Notes under the pieces: model-generated
What the model saw: only the letters and a program-made list of their open reading frames with translations
Told to the model about the DNA's origin: nothing
Databases searched by the model: none
Part shown: piece after piece, positions 45,184 to 55,203 of the stretch
Numbering within the stretch: position 1 is the first letter of the stretch
Layout of the letters: each line of letters opens with the position of its first letter
Assembly (NCBI GenBank): GCA_902557705.1
Contig: CACEBI010000001.1
Location: 1-64,000 of the forward strand
Length of the DNA: 64,000 bases
From: an uncultured SAR86 cluster bacterium
GTDB lineage: Bacteria > Pseudomonadota > Gammaproteobacteria > Magnimaribacterales > D2472
Reading direction: 5' to 3'
Translations under genes and position numbers: made by a program

Positions 45184-45212
45184 ATAATAGCTAAAAATTT
45201 TATATGTATCAA
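45184..45212 (-). promoter_or_regulatory. Candidate sigma-70 promoter of proteorhodopsin
   Basis: On the minus strand, TTGATA (45212-45207) and TATTAT (45189-45184) are separated by exactly 17 bases; each matches five of six consensus bases. The implied start is near 45177, giving a leader of about 50 bases. Best promoter match I found in this region. Confidence 0.6.
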
Positions 45213-45311
45213 ATTTTAAAAATATATTTTTTAAGATAACTTGATTTTCTTATTAATTTAGTATTGATCCTAAAATATTGCTTAAATATTATTGTTTAGT
45301 ATGATTCGCTT

Positions 45312-45794
45312 ATGAAAGTTGCAATTTATCCAGGTTCCTTCGATCCAATAACATATGGACATATGGACATTATTGAGAGAGGTTGCGGTCTTTTTGACAA
45401 GGTTGTTGTTGCAATTGCAAAAAGCGAATCAAAAAATCCTATGTTTTCATTAGAAGATAGGATTAATCTTGCTACATCTATATACGAAGATAACAACAAA
45501 ATTGAGGTTGTTGGCTTTCCTAGAAAATTAACTGTTGATTTGGCTAAAGACTTCAATGCATGTGCAATTATTAGAGGATTAAGAGCTGTATCAGACTTTG
45601 AATACGAGTTTCAACTAGCAACTATGAATAGATCATTAGCTCCAGACATAGAAAGTATATTTTTAACGCCTAAAGAAAGCTTAATTTATGTTTCTTCAAG
45701 CTTGATAAAAGAAATTTCTGATCTTAAGGGCGATATTTCTAAATTTGTTCACCCAAAAGTTGAACAGGCATTAAAAGCTAAACTACAGACTTAA
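45312..45794 (+). CDS. coaD: Phosphopantetheine adenylyltransferase
   Basis: Fourth step of coenzyme A synthesis: transfers AMP from ATP to 4'-phosphopantetheine. The 160 residues begin AIYPGSFDPITYGHMDII with the T/HxGH nucleotide-binding motif, and contain AIIRGLRAVSDFEYE and YVSSSLIKEI, all diagnostic. Its 3' end overlaps the convergent mutM gene by four bases. The 185-base spacer to divergent proteorhodopsin must hold both promoters. Confidence 0.96.
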   Translation: MKVAIYPGSFDPITYGHMDIIERGCGLFDKVVVAIAKSESKNPMFSLEDRINLATSIYEDNNKIEVVGFPRKLTVDLAKDFNACAIIRGLRAVSDFEYEFQLATMNRSLAPDIESIFLTPKESLIYVSSSLIKEISDLKGDISKFVHPKVEQALKAKLQT

Positions 45795-46600
45795 GACTGA
45801 CAGTTTGGACAATAGAAAGTAGCTCTTTGATTAATAGTAACTTTTAATATTTCTTCTTCACAATTTTTACATTTTTGGCCGTTTCGACCATAAACATTTA
45901 ATTTAATTTTGAAATATCCTGCACTGCCATCTGCTGAGTAAAAATCTTTTAGAGTCGTGCCTCCTACTTTAATTGCTTCAATCAGAACTTTTTTTGATGA
46001 ACTTACAATTCTTTTACATTCTTCAATATCTAATTTTTGTGATTCTTTTTGAGGGTTTACTCTTGAGAGATAAAGAGATTCTGACGCATATATGTTTCCA
46101 ATGCCAACCACATTTTTTTGATTCATTATGAGACTTTTAATATTAGTTTTAGATCTTTTACAGCAGTCTAAAAGGTATGCTCCATTGAAATTTTCAGAGA
46201 GCGGTTCCGGGCCAAGCCCAGATATTAATTTGTGATTATTAATATCTTTTGCAATGTGAAGCGAACCAAATCTTCTTGGATCATTATAAATGATCTTTTC
46301 ATTATCAAAGATGAATTCAATGTGATCATGCTTTAGAAAATAGTTGTCTTCAATTTTTAAGATTCTCAAACTTCCTGACATTCCTAAATGCAGCAATAGA
46401 TAAGTATTTTCTAATTCAAAAATTATGTATTTGGCTCTTCTATGAATATCAATTAATTTTTGATTTTTTGAATTTTTTTCAAGGTCTTTGGCAACAGTCC
46501 ATCTCAAGTTTCTATTATGAACTTTAATATTAGTTAAATTTTGACCTTGAAATTTCTTTATTGCCCTGAGGGTTGTTTCAACCTCCGGTAATTCTGGCAT
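45791..46600 (-). CDS. mutM: Formamidopyrimidine-DNA glycosylase
   Basis: Removes 8-oxoguanine and formamidopyrimidines from DNA and nicks the site. After Met removal the protein begins PELPEVETT, with Pro2 as nucleophile and Glu3. DPRRFG and GIGNIYASE follow, and the C-terminal zinc finger has cysteines at 244, 247, 264 and 267. Length of 269 is standard. It is downstream of the TolC-like gene on the same strand, four bases apart. Confidence 0.95.
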   Translation of the reverse strand: MPELPEVETTLRAIKKFQGQNLTNIKVHNRNLRWTVAKDLEKNSKNQKLIDIHRRAKYIIFELENTYLLLHLGMSGSLRILKIEDNYFLKHDHIEFIFDNEKIIYNDPRRFGSLHIAKDINNHKLISGLGPEPLSENFNGAYLLDCCKRSKTNIKSLIMNQKNVVGIGNIYASESLYLSRVNPQKESQKLDIEECKRIVSSSKKVLIEAIKVGGTTLKDFYSADGSAGYFKIKLNVYGRNGQKCKNCEEEILKVTINQRATFYCPNCQS

Positions 46601-46604
46601 TTAA

Positions 46605-47936
46605 TTAATTAAGTAGATTATTAATTGAAACTAGGTCTCCAGGAGTAATAGTTCCTGCGGCTAAATCCAATCTAAGATTAGCAAGAATATAATCATACTT
46701 AGCATTAGCAAGATTTTTTTCAGCACTATAAAGATTTTTTTCTGCTTGTAAAAGATCTACAACATTTCTTGTTCCGACTTTGTAACCGACTTGTGTGGCT
46801 TCAAGCGCACTAGTTGCTGAGATTACAGCCTGTTTTTGAGCGGTTACATTGGCAACTAGAGTAACAACGTTAGAGTATCCAGATCGAACGTCTTGTATGA
46901 TTTTTCTTTGAGTAAATAGGGTGTTCTCATTGGTTCTCTCATATTGTGCGTAAGCCTGCTTTCTTCTTGAGTTGACAGCTCCACTTTGAAAAATTGGCAT
47001 ACTAAACTGGATAGCAAAATTTCTTCTGCCTGTTATTTCAGGAACAGGAATGCCCTGACCATTAAAGTTTAGACCTTCATAGTTAAATTGGTTTGTTTCA
47101 GATTCAGATTTAGATCCAACAATATCTATTTTAGGTAAATGATTAGAAGCAGCATTTCTAGCATTGCTTTTAGCTGCATCTTTTCTTAAATACGCAGCTT
47201 TAAGTTGGTAATTATTTTCTAATGCTATATCTACCCATTCTTCTTTTGAGCTTGGTGCAGGACTCTCAATTAATAAACCCTCACCCAATTCATCTAGACT
47301 AAAAATTTCTCTACCTATTAATGCGTTTAATGCTTCTCTTGCAGAAAATAAACTTCCTTCTGCATTAATTCTAGATGCCTTACTTAAGTCATATGCTAGT
47401 TGGGCTTCTTGTACACCAGTTATTGCAGAAAGGCCAACCTCATATCTTTGCTGTGCTTGATCAAGCTGTTTCTTTATTGCCTTTTCTTCTGAAATGGCTG
47501 CATTTAGATTATCTATAGCTCTTAATACCCCAAAATAAAGTTCTGCGGTTCTAACTAAAAGATTTTGTTGTTCGTATGCAAACTCAGCCTCAGCAGCATT
47601 TGTTAATGATTTAGATTGTTTAAACTGAAACCAAGAATCAAGTCTAAACAAAGGCTGTGTTAATCTTGCCGAGCTTGAGAATGAGTTATATTCTTGTTGA
47701 AGCTGTTTATCTTGATAATACTCATTCCAATTAGTTGAACCACTCAAAGTTAGGCTTGGTAACAGAGCAGCTCTACCTTGAACAACTAGTTCTTTATCTG
47801 CAAGATATGAATATTCTGCAGCCTTAAAGGTTGGATCATTTTTTAAAGCCTCATTATAAATATCTAATAAGTTTTCCGCTAAAAGACTGGAAGTTGAAAA
47901 AATTAATATGAATAATGATTTTGAAATTTTGTTCAT
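46605..47936 (-). CDS. tolC: TolC-family outer-membrane efflux/secretion protein
   Basis: Outer-membrane channel that completes tripartite pumps and type I secretion. The 443 residues start with a signal peptide (1-20, ending LLAE), then LLDIYNEALKNDPTFKAAEY typical of TolC, and two structural repeats rich in coiled-coil helices (residues about 20-220 and 240-430, with YEVGLSAITGVQEAQ and YKVGTRNVVDLLQAEK at equivalent places). Its partners are not in the window. A perfect 21-base palindrome lies 22 bases upstream of the start codon, a likely operator. Confidence 0.9.
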   Translation of the reverse strand: MNKISKSLFILIFSTSSLLAENLLDIYNEALKNDPTFKAAEYSYLADKELVVQGRAALLPSLTLSGSTNWNEYYQDKQLQQEYNSFSSSARLTQPLFRLDSWFQFKQSKSLTNAAEAEFAYEQQNLLVRTAELYFGVLRAIDNLNAAISEEKAIKKQLDQAQQRYEVGLSAITGVQEAQLAYDLSKASRINAEGSLFSAREALNALIGREIFSLDELGEGLLIESPAPSSKEEWVDIALENNYQLKAAYLRKDAAKSNARNAASNHLPKIDIVGSKSESETNQFNYEGLNFNGQGIPVPEITGRRNFAIQFSMPIFQSGAVNSRRKQAYAQYERTNENTLFTQRKIIQDVRSGYSNVVTLVANVTAQKQAVISATSALEATQVGYKVGTRNVVDLLQAEKNLYSAEKNLANAKYDYILANLRLDLAAGTITPGDLVSINNLLN

Positions 47937-47958
47937 GTTGTTATTTTAACTCAATATT

Positions 47959-47979
47959 AATGTTTACAGTGTAAACATT
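47959..47979. promoter_or_regulatory. 21-base palindrome between tolC-like gene and parE, candidate operator
   Basis: AATGTTTACA (47959-47968) and TGTAAACATT (47970-47979) are perfect complements around a single G. The site is 22 bases upstream of the TolC-like start and 89 bases before parE. Position and symmetry suit a dimeric repressor acting on the efflux gene. I cannot match it to a named regulator. Confidence 0.6.
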
Positions 47980-48068
47980 TGCAAATTTTTTATATTTTAT
48001 AATTTTTTTAATATTTCTTAGAGTAGAATATCTTTCATAAGTTCAATCATTATTAAGGCATCTTAAAA

Positions 48069-49964
48069 TTGGCAAAAAATTCATATGATGCAGAAGCAAT
48101 CGAGGTTTTATCAGGTTTAGATCCTGTAAAAAAAAGACCTGGGATGTACACAGATACATCAAATCCTAACCATTTAATACAAGAAGTTTTAGATAATTCA
48201 GTTGATGAAGCCTTATCTGGTCATTGTTCAAATATAAAAATATCACTCTTGAAGGATGGCAACATCAAAGTCTCAGATAATGGAAGAGGAATGCCCGTTG
48301 ATATCCATCCCGAGCACAAGGTTACTGGTGTTGAATTAATTTTGTGCAAGCTTCATGCTGGGGCAAAATTTTCAGGTGACGATTATAATTTTTCTGGCGG
48401 ACTGCATGGAGTTGGAGTTTCTGTTGTAAATGCTCTATCCGAAGCATTAGAAGTCAAAGTTAAAAGAGACTCCCAAGAGTTTCAGATAGATTTTAGTAAC
48501 GGCGATAAGGTTAGTGAACTTAAGAAAATTGGAGATGTTGGCTTAAGAAACACTGGAACTTCAATTACCTTTAAGCCCAATCCAGAATATTTCGAAGATA
48601 TTAATGTACAAGTTAAAACCTTAAAACACTTACTAAAGGCAAAAGCAGTACTTTGCCCAGGTTTAACCATTGAATTTATTAATGAGAAAAAACCTAATGA
48701 TAAAGAGAAGTGGTACTTTGAAGATGGCTTAAAAAGTTATCTTAATGAATCATCAGAGGGTGCAGAGCTTATATTAGAAGATTCAATAATATGCGCAAAA
48801 GAAGGTAGTGCTCAGGAACTAGAGTTTGCTATAAATTGGTCGCCGAAACCCCCTAAAAATAAACTTGATGAGACATATGTAAATTTAATTCCTACCGCTC
48901 AAGGTGGTTCTCACCTCAATGGTTTTAAATCAGGCCTCTTAGAGTCTATAAAAGAATTTTGTGAATACAGAAATTTGCTACCTAAAGGCTTAAAAATAAA
49001 TGCAGATGACATAATAAATAATGCTATTTTTATAGTTTCTTCAAAGTTACAAAATCCTCAGTTTGCTGGTCAAACTAAAGAAAGACTAGACTCTAAAGAT
49101 CACATGTCATTTGTCTCAAGTACCACCAAAGATATATTGAGTATTTGGCTTAATACTCACACCGAGGAAGGAGAAAAAATTGCTGAGCTTGCAATTATTT
49201 CTGCGCAGACGCGGGCAAAAGTTTCTAATATTGTAGAGCGAAAGAAAACTTTTAAAGGACCAGCATTGCCAGGAAAACTTTCTGATTGTAATAGTCAGGA
49301 TTTAAATGAAACTGAGTTATTCCTTGTTGAGGGAGATTCTGCTGGTGGTTCAGCTAAACAGGCTAGAGAAAGATCATTTCAAGCAATAATGCCGCTACGC
49401 GGAAAAATATTAAATACATGGGACTTAGAAAGTGCTGAAATTATAAAATCTCAAGAGATAAAAAATCTTTCTACTGCTATTGGTGTATTGCCTGGTAACA
49501 GTGATTTATCATCTTTAAGATATGGAAAAATTTGTATTTTAGCTGATGCAGACTCTGATGGATTACATATAGCAACATTACTATGCGCTCTGTTCTTAAG
49601 ACATTACAAACCTTTAGTGCAAGAGGGACGTATATATATTTCAATGCCACCTCTATATAGAATCGATTGTGGTAAAGAAGTGTTATATGCTTTAGATGAC
49701 TCTCAAAGGGATGAGATTGTTAAAAATTTTAAAAGTAAAAAAGGTAAACCAAAGATAAATATTCAGAGATTCAAAGGTTTGGGAGAGATGAATCCTTCTC
49801 AGTTAAGAGAAACTGTCATGGATCCATCAACAAGACAGCTTGTAAAACTTTCTATTAGCTCAAGCGATAATGCTAACTCAATGATGGATCTTCTTTTATC
49901 AAAGAAAAATGCAGCTGCAAGAAAAGAATGGCTTGAGAAAAAAGGCTCATTAGCAAAAATATAA
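48069..49964 (+). CDS. parE: DNA topoisomerase IV subunit B
   Basis: ATPase subunit that, with ParC, unlinks daughter chromosomes. The 631 residues contain the GHKL ATP site ([37 protein letters not shown]) and the TOPRIM region with [21 protein letters not shown] and [17 protein letters not shown] and the length favour ParE over GyrB. The start is TTG at 48069, with AAGG upstream at a suitable distance; no in-frame ATG is closer to the conserved beginning. It is followed by parC with two bases between. Confidence 0.95.
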   Translation: MAKNSYDAEAIEVLSGLDPVKKRPGMYTDTSNPNHLIQEVLDNSVDEALSGHCSNIKISLLKDGNIKVSDNGRGMPVDIHPEHKVTGVELILCKLHAGAKFSGDDYNFSGGLHGVGVSVVNALSEALEVKVKRDSQEFQIDFSNGDKVSELKKIGDVGLRNTGTSITFKPNPEYFEDINVQVKTLKHLLKAKAVLCPGLTIEFINEKKPNDKEKWYFEDGLKSYLNESSEGAELILEDSIICAKEGSAQELEFAINWSPKPPKNKLDETYVNLIPTAQGGSHLNGFKSGLLESIKEFCEYRNLLPKGLKINADDIINNAIFIVSSKLQNPQFAGQTKERLDSKDHMSFVSSTTKDILSIWLNTHTEEGEKIAELAIISAQTRAKVSNIVERKKTFKGPALPGKLSDCNSQDLNETELFLVEGDSAGGSAKQARERSFQAIMPLRGKILNTWDLESAEIIKSQEIKNLSTAIGVLPGNSDLSSLRYGKICILADADSDGLHIATLLCALFLRHYKPLVQEGRIYISMPPLYRIDCGKEVLYALDDSQRDEIVKNFKSKKGKPKINIQRFKGLGEMNPSQLRETVMDPSTRQLVKLSISSSDNANSMMDLLLSKKNAAARKEWLEKKGSLAKI

Positions 49965-49966
49965 TT

Positions 49967-52228
49967 ATGAAAGAGCAATCAGATACAAATTCAATAAGCC
50001 TTAAACAGTACGCAGAAGAATCTTATCTAAATTATGCAATGTATGTAATTTTAGATAGAGCTTTACCAAATATTGGGGATGGATTAAAACCAGTTCAAAG
50101 AAGAATCTTATATGCCATGTCTGAATTGGGATTAGACGCAGGATCTAAGTATAAAAAATCAGCAAGGACTGTTGGCGATGTTATAGGTAAGTTTCACCCC
50201 CATGGAGATAGTGCTGCTTATGAAGCCATGGTTTTAATGGCTCAGAATTTTTCCTTTAAATATCCTCTTGTAGATGGTCAGGGTAACTGGGGTTCACAAG
50301 ATGATCCTAAATCATTTGCAGCAATGAGGTATACAGAATCAAAATTAACTAAATTTGCAAATTTGTTGATCTCTGAGCTCAAGTCAGGAACAGTTGATTG
50401 GCAGCCAAACTTTGATGGCTCTCTTTTAGAGCCAGTAATTTTCCCTGCTAAATTGCCTTCTATTTTATTAAATGGCACCTCTGGTATTGCTGTAGGAATG
50501 GCAACTGATATCCCATCACATAATATTAATGAAGTCATAGATGCGACCATTCATGTTTTAGAAAACCCAAAATCAGAATTAAAAGACCTTTTAAAAATCA
50601 TTAAAGGACCTGATTTTTCAAACCATGCACCAATTATTGCAAGCAATGAAGAGCTTGAGGAAATTTATTCGACTGGAAGAGGGGGGTTTAAAGCACAAGC
50701 CCATTGGGAACAGGAAAAAAATGAAATTATTATTAATGCTCTTCCTTATCAGGCTTCTGGTTCAAAAATTCTCGAACAGATAGCTGACCAAATGCTTAAA
50801 AAGAAAATACCCATGGTTGTGGATTTAGCTGACGAGGGCGATCATGAAGAACCAGTAAGACTAGTAATAACATTAAAGTCTAATCGAGTGAATGCAGAAG
50901 ATGTTATGAATCATCTGTTTGCATCGACCGATCTTCAAAAGAATTACAGAGCAAATATGAACCTTATTTCTTTGAAAGGTGGCCCAAAAGTTTTCTCATT
51001 AGTTGAATTGCTTAAAGAGTGGCTTGTTTTTAGAAAAAATACAGTTACAAGAAAATTAGAGCATAGACTAGATCAGGTTAATGATAGGCTTCATATCCTT
51101 GAGGGGCTTTTAATAGTTTATTTGGACCTTGATAAAGTTATCAAAATCATAAGAGAGTCAGATGAGCCTAAAAAAGAAATTATAAAAGCTTTCAAACTAT
51201 CAGATATTCAAGCCAATGCAATTCTTGAAATTAGATTAAGGCAACTCGCAAAGCTTGAACAAATTAAACTTGAACAAGAGAGAGATTCGTTAGTTGAGGA
51301 AAGAGATGATATTGAAAAAATATTGAATTCTAAAACTAGACTCAAAACCCTAATAAAAAAAGAATTGCTTGAAATAAAAGATGATTTTGGTGATGAAAGA
51401 AAGTCTCCAATAAAAGAGTCTTCTGAAGCAAAAGTATTCTCTGAGGAGGAAACGCTGGTAACTGAATCTATAACAGTAGTTCTTTCAGAAGCTGGATGGA
51501 TTAGAAGTGCAAAAGGACATGAAATTGATCCAAGTTCCTTATCATATCGAGGAGAAGATAAGCTTCAAGATTTCTGTCGTGGAAAAAGCAATCAGCTTGC
51601 AGTCTTTCTTGATTCAAATGGAAAAGCGTATTCTCTTCCAAGTCATTCACTTCCATCAGCAAGGGGCATGGGTGATCCAATTTCAGGCAGAGTCACTGCA
51701 GATTCTGGGGTCAAATTTATATCGACCTTAATTGGTAATGATGATGATAAATATATGATTATGAATACTGCTGGATATGGTTATATTTCAGAATTTAAAA
51801 ATATGGTTTCTAATAAAAAGTCAGGTAGGGCTTTCATGAAACTACCTAATGATGCTGATCTCTTAAGAGCCATAAGGGTTCGAGATGATCATGTTTATAT
51901 TGCTGCTGTATCAAATATTGGGAGATTGCTAATATTTAAAATAGATGAATTACCTGTTCTTGCAAAAGGCAAAGGAAACAAGATAATTAATATTCCAACA
52001 CCAAAATTTGTTGCAAAAGAAGAATTCATGGCCCATGCACAGCTTCTATCTCCTGTTAGTTCATTAAGAATTGAGAGCGGCAAAAGATTTTTAACTTTAA
52101 AATTAAAGGATTTAGAGAACTATATTTCTTCTAGAGCTAAACGAGGAAATATGTTGCCTCAAGGCTACAGAAAAGTAGATAGAATGATTGAAGAGGTTGA
52201 AACTATTTCTTCAGAAGATCAAGAATAG
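49967..52228 (+). CDS. parC: DNA topoisomerase IV subunit A
   Basis: DNA-cleaving subunit of topoisomerase IV. The 753 residues contain the catalytic tyrosine in [12 protein letters not shown] (Tyr122) and the quinolone-determining stretch [15 protein letters not shown], where Ser82 and Glu86 (equal to E. coli Ser80 and Glu84) are the sensitive-type residues. The C-terminal third is the beta-pinwheel DNA-binding domain. Its 3' end overlaps the convergent argD gene by 26 bases, the largest overlap in the window. Confidence 0.96.
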   Translation: MKEQSDTNSISLKQYAEESYLNYAMYVILDRALPNIGDGLKPVQRRILYAMSELGLDAGSKYKKSARTVGDVIGKFHPHGDSAAYEAMVLMAQNFSFKYPLVDGQGNWGSQDDPKSFAAMRYTESKLTKFANLLISELKSGTVDWQPNFDGSLLEPVIFPAKLPSILLNGTSGIAVGMATDIPSHNINEVIDATIHVLENPKSELKDLLKIIKGPDFSNHAPIIASNEELEEIYSTGRGGFKAQAHWEQEKNEIIINALPYQASGSKILEQIADQMLKKKIPMVVDLADEGDHEEPVRLVITLKSNRVNAEDVMNHLFASTDLQKNYRANMNLISLKGGPKVFSLVELLKEWLVFRKNTVTRKLEHRLDQVNDRLHILEGLLIVYLDLDKVIKIIRESDEPKKEIIKAFKLSDIQANAILEIRLRQLAKLEQIKLEQERDSLVEERDDIEKILNSKTRLKTLIKKELLEIKDDFGDERKSPIKESSEAKVFSEEETLVTESITVVLSEAGWIRSAKGHEIDPSSLSYRGEDKLQDFCRGKSNQLAVFLDSNGKAYSLPSHSLPSARGMGDPISGRVTADSGVKFISTLIGNDDDKYMIMNTAGYGYISEFKNMVSNKKSGRAFMKLPNDADLLRAIRVRDDHVYIAAVSNIGRLLIFKIDELPVLAKGKGNKIINIPTPKFVAKEEFMAHAQLLSPVSSLRIESGKRFLTLKLKDLENYISSRAKRGNMLPQGYRKVDRMIEEVETISSEDQE

Positions 52229-53402
52229 AAGATTCAAAAATCCCTAAACCTTTTTTAATAAGCTCATCTTCTATAATTAAACTTGGAGAAAATCTGACTG
52301 TATTAATATTTGCTTTTAAGATCATAAGACCTTTTGAATGAGCCACTGCAATCAAATTATCTATATTTATACCCTGATTAAATTCAACGCTAATCCATAA
52401 ACCTGCTGAAGATATTGATTGAATACATTCAAGTTTTGTTTTTAATACATCAAGCTCATTTATAAATATTTTTTCTTTTTTGATTACTTTTTGTAGAAAA
52501 GATTTTTTTGAAATGGTTTTAACAACAGATGAGCCTATGGCGCAAGCAATTGGTCCTCCTCCAAATGTTGTCCCATGAGATCCAACTGTCATAGCACTAG
52601 CTATCTTATTTGAAGTAAGAATTCCTCCCAATGGAAATCCATTCGCTATACCTTTAGCAAAACATAAAATATCTGGAACTATATTAAATTGTTCATACGC
52701 AAAAAATGTACCTGTTCTTCCAATGCCAGATTGAACTTCATCAATAATTATTAAAGCCTTATGTTTTCTAGCAAGTTGTTTAATTTTTGAAATAAATTTT
52801 TGATCTGCTTTTGTTATCCCAGACTGCCATTGAACCAATTCAAGAATAACTGCTGAAGTTTTATCTGAAAATAATGTTTCAAGGCCCTCAAATTGATTAT
52901 ATGGATGATTTTTTATACCTTTGGGCAGAGGCGCAAAACCATCAATAAGGTTTTTTGCTTTTGCCAACGCAATACCCAGCATTGTTCTGCCATGAAATGA
53001 GCTTGAGAAAGATATGATTTCATTCTTATCTTTTTTATATTTCTTGGATGTATATTTTCTTGCTGTTTTAATCGCAGCCTCAATTGATTCAGCCCCAGAA
53101 TTACAAAAGAAAACTTTATCGGCAAAAGTTTTTTGGCATAATTTTTTTGATAGTTGTACAGCGGGGCCATTTATATATAAATTTGATAAATGCCATACAT
53201 TTTTAGATTGCTGATTTAGAATTTTTGTTAATTCGGTGTTACTGTGGCCTAAATTTGTTACAGCTATGCCCGCAGTAAAATCTATGTATTTCTTGTTATT
53301 TGTATCCCATACATATGAACCTTTTGCTTTTTTTACAACAAAATCTGCTGGTCCGTAAAAAGGCACCGTATAATTTGCATAGTCATTAATAATTTTTTTC
53401 AT
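52203..53402 (-). CDS. argD: Acetylornithine / succinyldiaminopimelate aminotransferase
   Basis: PLP aminotransferase acting in arginine synthesis and often also in lysine synthesis. The 399 residues contain [38 protein letters not shown], the cofactor aspartate in [14 protein letters not shown] and the Schiff-base lysine in [15 protein letters not shown]. The subgroup-III aminotransferases are similar to one another, so an ornithine or 4-aminobutyrate role cannot be ruled out, but the length and motifs fit ArgD best. Confidence 0.87.
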   Translation of the reverse strand: MKKIINDYANYTVPFYGPADFVVKKAKGSYVWDTNNKKYIDFTAGIAVTNLGHSNTELTKILNQQSKNVWHLSNLYINGPAVQLSKKLCQKTFADKVFFCNSGAESIEAAIKTARKYTSKKYKKDKNEIISFSSSFHGRTMLGIALAKAKNLIDGFAPLPKGIKNHPYNQFEGLETLFSDKTSAVILELVQWQSGITKADQKFISKIKQLARKHKALIIIDEVQSGIGRTGTFFAYEQFNIVPDILCFAKGIANGFPLGGILTSNKIASAMTVGSHGTTFGGGPIACAIGSSVVKTISKKSFLQKVIKKEKIFINELDVLKTKLECIQSISSAGLWISVEFNQGINIDNLIAVAHSKGLMILKANINTVRFSPSLIIEDELIKKGLGIFESSILDLLKK

Positions 53403-53417
53403 TAGTTATATTGTATC

Positions 53418-53900
53418 GTGGTTTCTATTCAAAAAATTAGTCCAAATTCATTTGGAGTATACATAAAGCCTAATAGCTCGTTAACTGGAGCATACAGAGT
53501 AATATTTATTTCAAGTATTGCATTTATTTGCCTTGGGATAGCAACTATATTTTATTTAGTAGGCGCAACTTTGATATTGCCATTTGCCGGTCTTGAAATA
53601 AGTATTTTGCTTATAGCATTTTATTTAAATTTTAGGTGGAGCGGTAAAAGAGAAAAAATATTTTTGTCTAAAGATAAGGTAATAGTAGAAAAAGGCATTC
53701 ATAAGGCTGAGTATCGCTGGGAAGAATTTAGAACTTTTACTTCTTTTCAAATTTCAAAAGATATTAATAAGGTTCTTCAACTTAGCTTTCGATCTAAGGG
53801 ACAAGATGTAGAAATAGGATCTTTCTTGAATGACGAAGAAAAAATTGAGCTAAAAGAAAATATTTCAAGAATTATAGAGGACTTAAATACTAACCTTTGA
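53418..53900 (+). CDS. DUF2244 membrane protein
   Basis: 160 residues with two transmembrane segments (about 27-46 and 51-70), then a cytoplasmic domain with LSKDKVIVEKGIHKAEYRWEEFRTF and LSFRSKGQDVEIGSFLNDEEK. This arrangement, with the opening PNSSLT and RYRV-like stretch, matches DUF2244, a family of unknown function widespread in proteobacteria. The start codon is GTG at 53418. The gene is divergent from argD (15-base gap) and abuts the convergent phosphofructokinase gene. Confidence 0.82.
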   Translation: MVSIQKISPNSFGVYIKPNSSLTGAYRVIFISSIAFICLGIATIFYLVGATLILPFAGLEISILLIAFYLNFRWSGKREKIFLSKDKVIVEKGIHKAEYRWEEFRTFTSFQISKDINKVLQLSFRSKGQDVEIGSFLNDEEKIELKENISRIIEDLNTNL

Positions 53901-55160
53901 TTATCGCCAAGCAGTTAACTTTTTTTGGACAGACACTAATTTAAATTCTTTTAAATCTGGAATTCCATTTTTAAAAGGAGGATTTGATTCTCCCTGAATA
54001 AGTGGATTTAGATAATCTAATGCTTTTGCAGTAACGCCCATTCCATTTTTTGTAATAAAAGATTTTGGTAATTTTTTTTCTAGATTAGCAATTTTAGATA
54101 GTGGTGCTGGTTCTATTCTCCATTTATATTTACTATTTTTACTTCTTACAATGATTGGCATTACGCCATTCATACCTGCTAAAGCATATTTGATAGCATG
54201 TGACCCAACAGCTTCTGCATGGGCTAAATCTACTTTTGAAGCTATGTGACTTGCACTTCTTTGAAGATAATCAGAAACAGCCCAATGATTTTTAAGTTTT
54301 AATTTTATATTAATAAGTTCTGCTATGAATGGAGCAACCCCACCTAATTGAGCGTGCCCAAAAGCATCTTTTGTATTTGATTCAGAAAGAAATTTGCCCT
54401 TACTATTTTTAACACCCTCTGACACAACAACAACGCAAAAACCTCTATCTGTAACAGTTTTCTTTACGAGTGATAAAAACTCTTTTTGATTAAAAGTAAT
54501 TTCTGGCATAAGAATAATATGTGGAGCATCTCCTTTATTTTTTCTTGCCAAAGCTGATGAGGCAGCCATCCACCCAGCATGCCTTCCCATAACCTCCATT
54601 ATAAAAACTTTTGTTGAGGTTTCTGACATCGACTGAACATCTAATGAAGCTTCTTGTATTGAGGTTGCAATATATTTAGCTGCAGAGCCAAACCCAGGGC
54701 AACAGTCGGTGAGTACCAGGTCATTATCTACTGTTTTTGGAATAGCAATACATTGGATTGGATAGCTAAGTTTTTTACTTATCTGAGAAACTTTAAAAGC
54801 AGTATCAGCAGAATCATTTCCACCATTGTAGAAAAAATAACCAATATTATGAGCCTTGAATACCTCAATTAGTCTTCTATATTCCTTTTCGCTTGTCTCA
54901 AGGTCTTTAAGCTTAAATCTGCAAGATCCAAATATGCCGCCTGGTCTGTGCCTTAATGATAGTAGAGAATTATTTGATTCTTTTGATGTATCAATCAAAT
55001 CTTCACGTAGCGCTCCTAGTATTCCATTTTTAGCAGCAAACACCTTTCCAATTTTATTACTTTTTTTTGCTTCAAGAATCAAAGCTCCTGCTGTTGCATT
55101 TATCACTGCAGTTACGCCACCAGATTGAGCATATAAAGCATTTTTTTTCATTTTCCCCAC
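53901..55160 (-). CDS. pfp: 6-phosphofructokinase, pyrophosphate-type
   Basis: Phosphorylates fructose-6-phosphate, or runs the reverse step. The 419 residues contain the nucleotide/PPi loop near the start (AQSGGVTAVINATAGALI), YFFYNGGNDSADTAFKVSQ, IPKTVDNDL, and EVMGRHAGWMAASSALA. GGNDS in place of the ATP-type GGDGS, and the PKTVDND motif, indicate the pyrophosphate-dependent branch. Such an enzyme makes the step reversible and saves ATP. Its 3' end abuts the DUF2244 stop without a gap. Confidence 0.87.
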   Translation of the reverse strand: MGKMKKNALYAQSGGVTAVINATAGALILEAKKSNKIGKVFAAKNGILGALREDLIDTSKESNNSLLSLRHRPGGIFGSCRFKLKDLETSEKEYRRLIEVFKAHNIGYFFYNGGNDSADTAFKVSQISKKLSYPIQCIAIPKTVDNDLVLTDCCPGFGSAAKYIATSIQEASLDVQSMSETSTKVFIMEVMGRHAGWMAASSALARKNKGDAPHIILMPEITFNQKEFLSLVKKTVTDRGFCVVVVSEGVKNSKGKFLSESNTKDAFGHAQLGGVAPFIAELINIKLKLKNHWAVSDYLQRSASHIASKVDLAHAEAVGSHAIKYALAGMNGVMPIIVRSKNSKYKWRIEPAPLSKIANLEKKLPKSFITKNGMGVTAKALDYLNPLIQGESNPPFKNGIPDLKEFKLVSVQKKLTAWR

Positions 55161-55203
55161 CCAAATATGTTGTAATAAAACTTGTTAAAGTATTATAACT
55201 AAT

